From Dyadobacter pollutisoli (GTDB lineage Bacteria > Bacteroidota > Bacteroidia > Cytophagales > Spirosomataceae): 64,000 nt of DNA. The notes beneath the pieces are model-generated. The model searched no databases. It was given only the letters and a program-made list of their open reading frames with translations, and was not told the origin of the DNA. The stretch is from contig NZ_CP112998.1 in assembly GCF_026625565.1 (NCBI RefSeq), forward strand, positions 7,538,501-7,602,500. The letters run 5' to 3'. This document shows positions 24,151 to 31,556 of the stretch, one piece after another. The first letter of the stretch is position 1. Every line of letters starts with the position of its first letter. A program made the translations under genes and the position numbers.

Positions 24151-24558
24151 TCAATGCGCGTAAATGTGCACTTGTTCAAGCCTATGAGCCAATTGCTTGA
24201 TCGCATTCTCAATCTTTTCGACTTGCTTGGCAGAAGGATATTTTTTTCCACTAGCATATTGCCTCACCAAACTTCCATTAAGACCAGATACTTCGGCGAT
24301 TTTAGTCACCTTTAAAAAATCAAATTGCTGGAAAAAAACAGTCAGATCATATTCGATTCGAAATTCGTACGAGTCAGCATTAAGATCGTGGAAATCGAAC
24401 AACAACTGCTGCATATTTATTTTTAACTGTTCGATAGAGCTGGCTTCATCAACAATAAGATTGTCTTCGTATTGAACGCGGCCCCAAAGAGAATTCCCTT
24501 CGCCCTCTACAATCAGTGTGATGATATTGTCTTTGTTTACGGTTTGATTTGATTTCAT
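24151..24558 (-). CDS. hicB: HicB-like antitoxin with helix-turn-helix (module 2)
   Basis: A 135-residue antitoxin with the same two-part layout as module 1: N-terminal HicB-type domain (ITLIVEGEGNSLWGRVQYEDN) and C-terminal XRE-type HTH (KVTKIAEVSGLNGSLVRQYASGKKYPSAKQVEKIENAI). It follows hicA module 2 by 51 bp. It should neutralise that HicA and autoregulate through the palindrome at 24821-24840. The N-terminus is about 10 residues longer than in module 1. Confidence 0.83.
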   Translation of the reverse strand: MKSNQTVNKDNIITLIVEGEGNSLWGRVQYEDNLIVDEASSIEQLKINMQQLLFDFHDLNADSYEFRIEYDLTVFFQQFDFLKVTKIAEVSGLNGSLVRQYASGKKYPSAKQVEKIENAIKQLAHRLEQVHIYAH

Positions 24559-24609
24559 TATTGAAAGTTTTAACGTCGATTGAATCCCCGGCCTCTGCCA
24601 ACTGGATTG

Positions 24610-24792
24610 TCATTTAAGCCCGGCCTGTTTCAAAATATTGTGCAAAGTCCCAGGTCTAACGTCTCCTTTGTGCATTGGAACTGTAACTTTCCCCGCCTTG
24701 GTAGGGTGCATTAGCTGCAAGTGACTTCCTTTTTGACTTTTCTTAAACCAACCATCATCTATAAGTAAACTGAGCAATTCTTTTGATGTCAT
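24610..24792 (-). CDS. hicA: HicA-family toxin (module 2)
   Basis: A 60-residue HicA: N-terminal helix SKELLSLLIDDGW, catalytic His24 in KGSHLQLMHP, the strand KVTVPMH and C-terminal helix PGTLHNILKQAGLK, which is the classic HicA ending. It is only moderately similar to module 1, so the two probably arrived separately or diverged long ago. The gene begins a minus-strand cluster (hicA, hicB, two small paralogues, toxin remnant) and has a perfect palindrome 29-48 bases before its start. Confidence 0.9.
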   Translation of the reverse strand: MTSKELLSLLIDDGWFKKSQKGSHLQLMHPTKAGKVTVPMHKGDVRPGTLHNILKQAGLK

Positions 24793-24820
24793 TACTTGAT
24801 TTCATAGTGTGTATTTCGTA

Positions 24821-24840
24821 AAGTAACAATTTTGTTACTT
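24821..24840. promoter_or_regulatory. palindromic operator candidate for hicAB module 2
   Basis: Perfect 9-bp arms AAGTAACAA and TTGTTACTT with a 2-base spacer, 29 bases upstream of the hicA start. It covers the likely promoter spacer/-7 region on the minus strand. This is the usual place for a HicB-type autoregulator to bind. Confidence 0.65.
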
Positions 24841-24862
24841 GTAATGCAAGTTGTTTTTACAT

Positions 24863-25993
24863 TTACTCAACCTGCAAAGCCTCCGCCTTCCACCATTCCC
24901 CAAAAACCATATCCCCATTCAAATCCACTTTCTGGCCGATCATGGGGGTTACTAGTGGCATATTTTGCTTTTTGGCTTCGATGGTGGCTCTTTCGATGGG
25001 CTCGTTCCAGTCGTGGAGGGAAAGGGAGAATTTCGACCAGTGTACGGGCATTAGTTTGGCGGCGCGTAATTCTTTGGCTGCTGTTACGGTTTCTTCCGGC
25101 ATCATGTGAATGTATTTCCAATATTCGTTATACTGTCCGCATTCGAGTAGCACGAGGTCGAATGGCCCGAACTGCTCTCCAATCTTTTTGAAATGATGAT
25201 CATACCCGGAATCGCCGCCTACGAAGATCTTCTTACTTGGAGTTTGCAGCACGAACGAGACCCAAAGTGCCTTGTTCCGGCTAAAACCACGACCGGAAAA
25301 GTGACGCCCCGGCGTGAAATTGACTTTGAAACCATTCCCCAGATCAGCCTCTTCATTCCAGTCTTTTTCCAACAAAACAGCCGGATCATAGCCCCAAAGC
25401 TCGAAATGTTCGCCGGTACCGAGTCCGGTAACTACTTTTTTGACTTTGGATTTGAGTTTTAAGATCGTCTCATAATCCAAATGGTCGTAATGATCATGCG
25501 AGATCAGCAAGTAATCAATGTTTGGAAAATCTTCAACTTTGTACACGTCCGTACCTTTGAAACTCGGCGTTGTGAAACTGAGAGGCGAGGCACTTCCGCT
25601 GAAGACCGGATCGACCAGTATCGTTTTGCCGTCAATCTGCATGAAGTAGGACGAATGGCCAAACCATACCAGCACATCTTCATCGGGGTTTAAATGCAAC
25701 AAATCAGTTTTTTGCGAAGGAATAGTAGCACCAGGGAGGTTGTGCTTGCTTTTGCCGAAGAAGAATTTCGTAATCACTTTGAAATAACTAGCACCTTCGG
25801 CCAGGTCAGGCGTAAAGCTTTCATTTTGAAACTGCCCGTCGCGATAGTTGGCCGATTTTTTAATTCTTTCCAGTCGGGCACCGGAGGGTTGTTTTCCAAA
25901 TTGTGGTTGCTGCATAAACATGACCACGGCTAGTACCAGCAATGCCAGTAATATAAAAAATATCATAAAAGTCTTTTTGATTATTCGTTTCAT
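24863..25993 (-). CDS. membrane-anchored MBL-fold metallohydrolase (NAPE-PLD/UlaG-like)
   Basis: A 376-residue metallo-beta-lactamase-fold enzyme with an N-terminal membrane anchor (about 6-27), so probably periplasmic. The metal site HxHxDH is His166, His168, Asp170, His171 (LISHDHYDHLD). Further likely ligands are His in TPGRHFSGRG, Asp in VGGDSGYDHHF and His in MPVHWSKF. The arrangement VWFGHSSYFMQIDGKTILVDP and the FSRN segment resemble N-acyl-phosphatidylethanolamine-hydrolysing phospholipase D and UlaG-like lactonases. The substrate is unknown. Confidence 0.88.
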   Translation of the reverse strand: MKRIIKKTFMIFFILLALLVLAVVMFMQQPQFGKQPSGARLERIKKSANYRDGQFQNESFTPDLAEGASYFKVITKFFFGKSKHNLPGATIPSQKTDLLHLNPDEDVLVWFGHSSYFMQIDGKTILVDPVFSGSASPLSFTTPSFKGTDVYKVEDFPNIDYLLISHDHYDHLDYETILKLKSKVKKVVTGLGTGEHFELWGYDPAVLLEKDWNEEADLGNGFKVNFTPGRHFSGRGFSRNKALWVSFVLQTPSKKIFVGGDSGYDHHFKKIGEQFGPFDLVLLECGQYNEYWKYIHMMPEETVTAAKELRAAKLMPVHWSKFSLSLHDWNEPIERATIEAKKQNMPLVTPMIGQKVDLNGDMVFGEWWKAEALQVE

Positions 25994-26057
25994 TTATTTG
26001 AGTGAGGCAATTTCTCGGGAAGGTAAAAGTTTTAAGCACGCCAACCACTTTCTTCTG

Positions 26058-26065
26058 TATTTTTG
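26058..26065 (+). promoter_or_regulatory. -7 promoter box of the CocE-ThuA operon
   Basis: TATTTTTG, an exact TAnnTTTG match 33 bases upstream of the ATG at 26099. The nearest T-rich -33 candidate lies about 23 bases upstream, longer than usual. Confidence 0.45.
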
Positions 26066-26098
26066 GTGGGCATATTCTTCATCAAATAATTGTAAGTC

Positions 26099-27973
26099 AT
26101 GAAAATAAGTTTCCTCTGTTGCCTTTTGCTGGTTACCTCATTCTTTTCTAATGCACAAAATACTACCGTCCAGGACACAAGCTGGGTTAGGAATAATTAC
26201 AAAAAGACAGAACAATACATTACCATGCGGGATGGTGTAAAGCTTTTTACCGCCATTTACACACCGATTGATTCTTCACAAAGTTACCCGATCCTGATGC
26301 ATCGGACGCCTTATTCGGTACGGCCATATGGGGCGAATAATTACCGCCGTAGCCTGGGGCCCAATGGTTATCTGATGCGTGAAAAGTACATTTTCGTTTA
26401 TCAGGATGCGCGGGGCCGCTACAAAAGCGAAGGAAACTTCCGTGAAATGACTCCGGCCATTGATGTAAAAAAGAGTAACAAGGATGTCGACGAGTCCAGC
26501 GATACGTATGATACGATCGAGTGGTTGTTGAAAAATACCAAAAACAATGGCAATGTGGGCCAATCGGGGATTTCATTTCCAGGCTACTACTCTTCCGCCG
26601 GCTTGCCTGATGCGCACCCTGCATTGAAAGCAGTTTCACCGCAAGCCCCGATGTCCGACGAGTTCATTGGCGACGATTGCTACCACAACGGGGCATTCTT
26701 TTTAATGGATAATTTTGGTTTTTACAGTGGTTTTGATGGTCCGAAAAGTCAGGACGGGCAAAACTACCAAAGCCATTTCAATGTGAAATTCAATGACGCC
26801 TACCAATATTTTCTAGACTTTGGACCATTGAAAAAAGCGAATGCCGCTCCTTATTTTGCTGATGAAAATAGTATCTGGCGACAAACAGTGGCGCATCCGG
26901 TTTACGACGAATTCTGGCAATCGAGAAATATTAAAAACCATTTGAAAAACATCAAACCTGCTGTTTTGATAGTCGGAGGCTGGTTTGATGCGGAGGATCT
27001 TTATGGCGCATTGAAAACTTATGCGGCCATTGAAAAGCAAACGCCGGGTAACAACAACCGGCTGGTAATGGGACCCTGGACGCATGGGGGCTGGGCATCG
27101 CCGAGTTGGAAATCTTTTGCTCAGTACCAGTTTGGGGCTGATGTGAACAAGTATTTTCAGGAGGAAATTGAGACCAGATTTTTTAATTTTTACCTGAAAG
27201 GAAAAGGCACATTCGATCAGCCTGAGGTAACTGTGTTCGAAACGGGCTCTAATCAATGGAAAAATTATGATGTGTGGCCACCTAAAAACAGCCAGCCTAC
27301 ATCCTACTATTTTGATGCGAAGGGTAAGCTTTCGACAACCAAACCGACTGCTGCTAAAAGTGCGTCGGAATATGAAAGTGATCCGGCCAAACCAGTTCCT
27401 TATACCAATGTGATCGGCGGCAACCGTAACAATGAGTACATGGCCGAAGATCAGCGGTTTGCTGCCAGGCGTCCGGATGTTTTGACATTTCAGACAGATA
27501 CATTGACCGACGATGTGACATTGACCGGCGAAATCATTGCGAATCTAATGGTTTCCACAACCGGTACGGATGCTGACTTTATCGTGAAAGTGATTGATGT
27601 GTGGCCTGCAGGAGCGACCTTGCCCGCGACTCAGGATGGTCAGCGGGCAATACAAATGGGCGGGTACCAGCAAATGGTGCGTGCCGAAGTGCTGCGTGGG
27701 AAATTCCGGAATAGCTTTTCTAAGCCAGAGCCCTTTATAAAAGATAAGATCGAGAAAGTGACAGTAAAGCTGAATGAAACAGCCCATACCTTCAAAAAAG
27801 GGCACCGGATAATGGTGCAGGTACAGAGCAGCTGGTTTCCGCTGGTGGACCGGAATCCGCAGAAGTTCGTCAATATCTTTGAAGCGAATGAATCGGATTT
27901 TCAAAAGTCCAGGATTACCATTCACCACGATTCTAAAAACAGCAGCAGCATACTTTTGCCGGTTCTGAAATGA
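26099..27973 (+). CDS. CocE/NonD family alpha/beta hydrolase (secreted)
   Basis: A 624-residue serine hydrolase of the X-Pro dipeptidyl-peptidase/cocaine esterase/alpha-amino-acid ester hydrolase group. A signal peptide (first 19 residues, ending NAQ) points to export. The catalytic domain begins MRDGVKLFTAIYTP. The nucleophile is Ser159 in SGISFPGYYS, with the acid Asp in GGWFDAEDLYG and the base His in MGPWTHGGW. The C-terminal jelly-roll (about 370-624) includes LTDDVTLTGEI and TGTDADFIVKVIDVWP, typical of the family. Likely substrates are acyl esters or N-terminal peptides. It is followed 32 bp later by a ThuA-like gene, probably in one operon. Confidence 0.92.
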   Translation: MKISFLCCLLLVTSFFSNAQNTTVQDTSWVRNNYKKTEQYITMRDGVKLFTAIYTPIDSSQSYPILMHRTPYSVRPYGANNYRRSLGPNGYLMREKYIFVYQDARGRYKSEGNFREMTPAIDVKKSNKDVDESSDTYDTIEWLLKNTKNNGNVGQSGISFPGYYSSAGLPDAHPALKAVSPQAPMSDEFIGDDCYHNGAFFLMDNFGFYSGFDGPKSQDGQNYQSHFNVKFNDAYQYFLDFGPLKKANAAPYFADENSIWRQTVAHPVYDEFWQSRNIKNHLKNIKPAVLIVGGWFDAEDLYGALKTYAAIEKQTPGNNNRLVMGPWTHGGWASPSWKSFAQYQFGADVNKYFQEEIETRFFNFYLKGKGTFDQPEVTVFETGSNQWKNYDVWPPKNSQPTSYYFDAKGKLSTTKPTAAKSASEYESDPAKPVPYTNVIGGNRNNEYMAEDQRFAARRPDVLTFQTDTLTDDVTLTGEIIANLMVSTTGTDADFIVKVIDVWPAGATLPATQDGQRAIQMGGYQQMVRAEVLRGKFRNSFSKPEPFIKDKIEKVTVKLNETAHTFKKGHRIMVQVQSSWFPLVDRNPQKFVNIFEANESDFQKSRITIHHDSKNSSSILLPVLK

Positions 27974-28005
27974 GGCCGTAATGATTCCTAAATCTCCTAA
28001 ATCCT

Positions 28006-28782
28006 ATGAACAATGTGTTCGGGAAGCTTCCCGTTTATTTGATTGTTGTCTTTTTGTTTTTTTCTATTGATTCAAAAGGTCAGTCGAAACCATCAAAATT
28101 CAAGGTTCTGGCGATGGCGGAACCTGGTGGGCACCATATTGCGTATTCCAAAGCGGCCAGAGTATGGCTGGATTCGCTGGCTGGTAAAGAAAATTTTTCC
28201 ATTGATTACATTGATAAGACAGATCCGATCAACGAGGCCTATCTTGCAAATTATCAGTTGATTATTCAGCTGGATTACGTTCCCTATGCCTGGAAACCGG
28301 AGGCTGTGGGGGCTTTTGAAAAATATATCAATGAAGGCAAAGGTGGCTGGATCGGTTTTCATCACGCGACATTGCTTGGAGAGTTTGACGGATACAAGAT
28401 CTGGCCCTGGTTTTCGGATTTTATGGGCGGAATCAGGTACAAGAACTACATTGCCGATTTTGCTGCGGCGACAGTCAACGTTGAAAACAAAAAGCATCCG
28501 GTTATGAAAGGTGTTCCCGCTTCATTTTTGGTCAAAAAAGAGGAATGGTACATCTACGATAAGAGCCCGAGGCCGAATGTAAATGTGATCGCGAGTGTGG
28601 ACGAATCGACTTACTCGCCCGACTCGAAGATCAAAATGGGCGACCATCCGGTGATCTGGTCCAATCCCAAAATGAAGGCGAGAAATATCTACATTTTTAT
28701 GGGACATTCGCCTGTGCTGTTCGAAAGCGCAGACTACAAAACCATTTTCAAAAACGCTATTCTTTGGGCCTCGAAGAAATAA
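28006..28782 (+). CDS. ThuA domain-containing protein (secreted)
   Basis: A 258-residue protein with signal peptide (about 1-25) and a single ThuA domain, a glutamine-amidotransferase-like fold related to trehalose-utilisation proteins. Typical features are VLAMAEPGGHHIAYSKAARVW, a QLDYVP loop, GGWIGFHHAT and HPVIWSNPKM plus GHSPVLFES near the end. Bacteroidota often encode ThuA proteins with sugar-degrading enzymes; the biochemical function is not well settled. It ends at a hairpin terminator and follows the CocE-like gene. Confidence 0.88.
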   Translation: MNNVFGKLPVYLIVVFLFFSIDSKGQSKPSKFKVLAMAEPGGHHIAYSKAARVWLDSLAGKENFSIDYIDKTDPINEAYLANYQLIIQLDYVPYAWKPEAVGAFEKYINEGKGGWIGFHHATLLGEFDGYKIWPWFSDFMGGIRYKNYIADFAAATVNVENKKHPVMKGVPASFLVKKEEWYIYDKSPRPNVNVIASVDESTYSPDSKIKMGDHPVIWSNPKMKARNIYIFMGHSPVLFESADYKTIFKNAILWASKK

Positions 28783-28899
28783 TCTGAAAAATGCTACACA
28801 AAATTTTAGCGCTGGTACGGATCATTTCGGTCCAGCACACTGGCTTTGAGATTTAATGTAGGCGCGAATGAACATTCAACAGATGATGGGATAGCTCCG

Positions 28900-28945
28900 A
28901 GACTTGGCAAGTCTGGCAGACTTACCAAGTCTTGTTTTATTTTTA
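28900..28945 (+). terminator. rho-independent terminator of the CocE-ThuA operon
   Basis: A two-part stem: AGACTTGG pairs with CCAAGTCT, and inside it AAGTCT pairs with AGACTT. It is followed by TGTTTTATTTTT. The T-run is on the plus strand, so it serves thuA rather than the convergent phosphatase. Confidence 0.85.
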
Positions 28946-30343
28946 CTTAATACCCTTCCGCTTTTTATATTCCTGGTAGCGCTCGTTATACTCTTTCAGC
29001 TCGGCTTCTTTGAAGCTTTTCTGGTAACGCTCAGGCAATTCCAGTCTTTCCTGCATTTTCAGAGCTGTGGAAAGCTCAACTAATGTGTTACTTCCCGCTT
29101 TGTCTTTATTCAGGTCAAAAGCGTCGTAAAGATCACCATTCACTGTAAAAGCCTTGAAAGACAGTTTGTTCTGCTCAACCGTGATCACCTGATAAAGCTG
29201 CGTATTGGAAGCGGCCCTGTCCATCCAGTTTTGTAAACCGATGTCATACTGTTTTGGACCACTCACCGACACTACATATATAGGGCCATCCGGTTTCTTG
29301 CGACTCTGCCCCACAGGCATATTGATGCCTCTGCCGTAAGTGTGATCGTGGCCTTGCAACACAATGTCAACTTTGTGTTTTCTGTAAAGTGGTTCCATTT
29401 TATCGCGCCACTCATCATTGTCACGTCCTTTTTTGGTTGAAAAAATCGGGTGGTGATGAACAACGATGGTCCAGCGGTTCGGGTTTTCTTTCACAACCTG
29501 CTCAAACCAATCTGCCTGTTTATCAAGTTCTTTGCGACCAATGGTTGCTTCTTCTGAGTTAAGAAAAATAAATCTGCTTCCTTGATAATCAATGTAGTAG
29601 GCGGTTTCCTGTAAGCCGTCCGGGCCGTTTTCCGGTAATGCAAATTGTGGCCGCCAGTGTTTCGAAACCTTCTCTTTTTTATCTGTATCTGTAAAATATT
29701 CGTGGTTACCAGGCGCTGCCAAATTCGGTACCATACCATTGATCCAGCCACCGGCTTCAAACCATTCGCCCCATTCATAATCACTATTGGAACGGTTGAT
29801 CAGGTCCCCGGCATGAATAAGGAAATTGGCCTTCGGAATATTCGAGTAAGCGCCACGTACTACCCGTGACCACATCGAGCGAATATCATTTTGAGCATCG
29901 CCAAAATAAACAAAGGAAAGCGGTTCTGGCTTATCAGAAGCGGTTTTAAAATGAAACCATTCGCTCCATTGCTTGCCATTTCCAACACGGTAGGCATACT
30001 GCGTGGCTGGTTTAAGATCTGTAAAATTCACTTCATGGTAGAGGACAGTTTTGCCATCTAAAATCGTAGGTTGGGTCAATGCCTTTACTATTTTCGCATG
30101 TGGTTGAAAATCCGGCGAGGGATCAGCTTCCGAAATCGCTGCAACGGCATTGGTAACTGTAGAATCGGTACGCCAGTTAACGGCCTGTGAAATGGCAGGG
30201 TTGCCTTTGTAACCCAGTATGATGCGGTCGGGAAAAACTGACGCAGGATAAGTCTTATTCTCTTGTGAATAAGCTAAACAGCAGGATAATAGTAGAATAA
30301 GCGTAAAAAACGATTTGAAATATAGTTGGGTAAGGTGCCGCAT
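28943..30343 (-). CDS. purple acid phosphatase-like metallophosphoesterase (secreted)
   Basis: A 466-residue exported enzyme (signal peptide about 1-26, ending CLAYSQ). It has an N-terminal fibronectin-like purple acid phosphatase domain (about 35-135) and a calcineurin-like catalytic domain (about 142-375). The metal-binding blocks are FGDAQND, HAGDLINR, GNHEY, VVHHHPIF and GHDHTYGR. It probably releases phosphate from organic esters in the periplasm. The first block has Gln where many relatives have Gly/Thr, which is common in Bacteroidota. It is monocistronic. Confidence 0.92.
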   Translation of the reverse strand: MRHLTQLYFKSFFTLILLLSCCLAYSQENKTYPASVFPDRIILGYKGNPAISQAVNWRTDSTVTNAVAAISEADPSPDFQPHAKIVKALTQPTILDGKTVLYHEVNFTDLKPATQYAYRVGNGKQWSEWFHFKTASDKPEPLSFVYFGDAQNDIRSMWSRVVRGAYSNIPKANFLIHAGDLINRSNSDYEWGEWFEAGGWINGMVPNLAAPGNHEYFTDTDKKEKVSKHWRPQFALPENGPDGLQETAYYIDYQGSRFIFLNSEEATIGRKELDKQADWFEQVVKENPNRWTIVVHHHPIFSTKKGRDNDEWRDKMEPLYRKHKVDIVLQGHDHTYGRGINMPVGQSRKKPDGPIYVVSVSGPKQYDIGLQNWMDRAASNTQLYQVITVEQNKLSFKAFTVNGDLYDAFDLNKDKAGSNTLVELSTALKMQERLELPERYQKSFKEAELKEYNERYQEYKKRKGIK

Positions 30344-30349
30344 AAAGAT

Positions 30350-30370
30350 TTGTTATTTTTCCGATAACAA
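30350..30370. repeat. inverted repeat in the phosphatase leader
   Basis: TTGTTAT and ATAACAA with a 7-base spacer, ending 7 bases before the phosphatase start codon on the minus strand. A hairpin here would lie over the ribosome binding region. Confidence 0.4.
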
Positions 30371-30490
30371 TAATACCTCATTTGAAATCAAACAGGCTAG
30401 CAGCGTCGCTCAATTCATATTTTCATAACATACTTCTTATTGGCTTTTTCCAAATACGAGAGGATGGCAGGAAGGGAAGGGCAGTCAATT

Positions 30491-31438
30491 TCAATTTTCA
30501 TTCGGGCCTGAAAAATCCGGAACCGCATTAAGTTCTTCGTTCTCCATCAATGCCGGTTTGATCAATGTGAGCATCAGAATTGCCAATCCTATAATAAATG
30601 ATCCGAACATCCATGCGAGTTTGTGTCCGTCGCGTTTTTCGTAAGGTTCGAAAACTGGTTCAAGCACCATTACATCGTTTTTTACATTAGCCCTGGTTGC
30701 AAACTGGATTGCTGTGCGGAAGTTTTCCCTGTCCACAGATGCAGGTTTGCATTCGAAATGATCTAGTTTGTGGTAATCATACTTTTCCATTTTGGTCACA
30801 CACTCTTTGAAAAAGGCCTGATACTTTCTTTCCTTCTTCGCATTGCTACCCAAATTGCTGATTCTTTTGTGAAATTTTACTCCGTACCAATATGCGGGAG
30901 TGGTAACGATGTGCTGTGTTTTATGCGTTAAAATAGGATTAACAAAGTAAATGGTAATGTTAAGATCCGAGTTCCACTTGCCCGAGACCCTGAAATGAGT
31001 TTGTACACCGCCAATAAACTTGTGCACAGCAAAATCGGTAATGCGGTAGTATCTTACTCGGTCATGTTTTTGAATTTCCTTGACATTTTTAACGGTCAGT
31101 AGCTTTCCGGTCGTGGTGGTGAGATAGTGCTGGGAGAAAATAAGCATAATTCCCATGGCGAACCATATGATGAGCTGAAAGGAAAAGCGCCTTTTTTCAA
31201 TGTCTTTTTTGAATGTAAGAAATTTGAACTTGTGCCCGAACCAGAAGTAATTGGGAATCCACGGGAAAATGACCGGTATCCAGAAATTCCAGACCTCTTC
31301 CTTGATTTCGAGGATCGGATATTCGAGAAAGAAAAACCACCGGATAAATCCCAATATCAGTACCGAGCCAAATGATATGACCACGAAATCGGGAATGATA
31401 TACCGTAATTTGAAAATGTAAGTTTTGCTGATGTTCAT
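30491..31438 (-). CDS. membrane protein of unknown function
   Basis: A 315-residue protein with three or four membrane segments: about 18-38 and 50-66 near the N-terminus, 87-105, and 278-298 near the C-terminus. A soluble, Lys/Arg/His-rich region of about 170 residues (105-275) lies between the last two. An acidic tail closes the protein. The N-terminal layout and the YLTTTTGKLLTV-KNVKEI stretch remind me of the non-catalytic N-terminal part of some Bacteroidota rhomboid-family proteins, but no rhomboid GxSx catalytic motif is present. Monocistronic between two unrelated genes; I assign no function. Confidence 0.6.
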   Translation of the reverse strand: MNISKTYIFKLRYIIPDFVVISFGSVLILGFIRWFFFLEYPILEIKEEVWNFWIPVIFPWIPNYFWFGHKFKFLTFKKDIEKRRFSFQLIIWFAMGIMLIFSQHYLTTTTGKLLTVKNVKEIQKHDRVRYYRITDFAVHKFIGGVQTHFRVSGKWNSDLNITIYFVNPILTHKTQHIVTTPAYWYGVKFHKRISNLGSNAKKERKYQAFFKECVTKMEKYDYHKLDHFECKPASVDRENFRTAIQFATRANVKNDVMVLEPVFEPYEKRDGHKLAWMFGSFIIGLAILMLTLIKPALMENEELNAVPDFSGPNEN

Positions 31439-31508
31439 TCACTGACTGCTAACGATTTCAAAAAGCGTTCGGAGTATTATATCTCCTGTTGCGCGAACAT
31501 AGATCGGG

Positions 31509-31535
31509 TTTGAAATTCCAAAACCCCTAACTTTG
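31509..31535 (+). promoter_or_regulatory. candidate promoter of the radical SAM gene
   Basis: TAACTTTG (31528-31535) matches TAnnTTTG exactly. TTTG at 31509-31512 is only 15 bases upstream, shorter than normal. A start site near 31541 would place the ATG at 31538 outside the message and supports GTG 31557 as the start codon. Confidence 0.45.
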
Positions 31536-31556
31536 CGATGAAGAAAATCAGCATCT

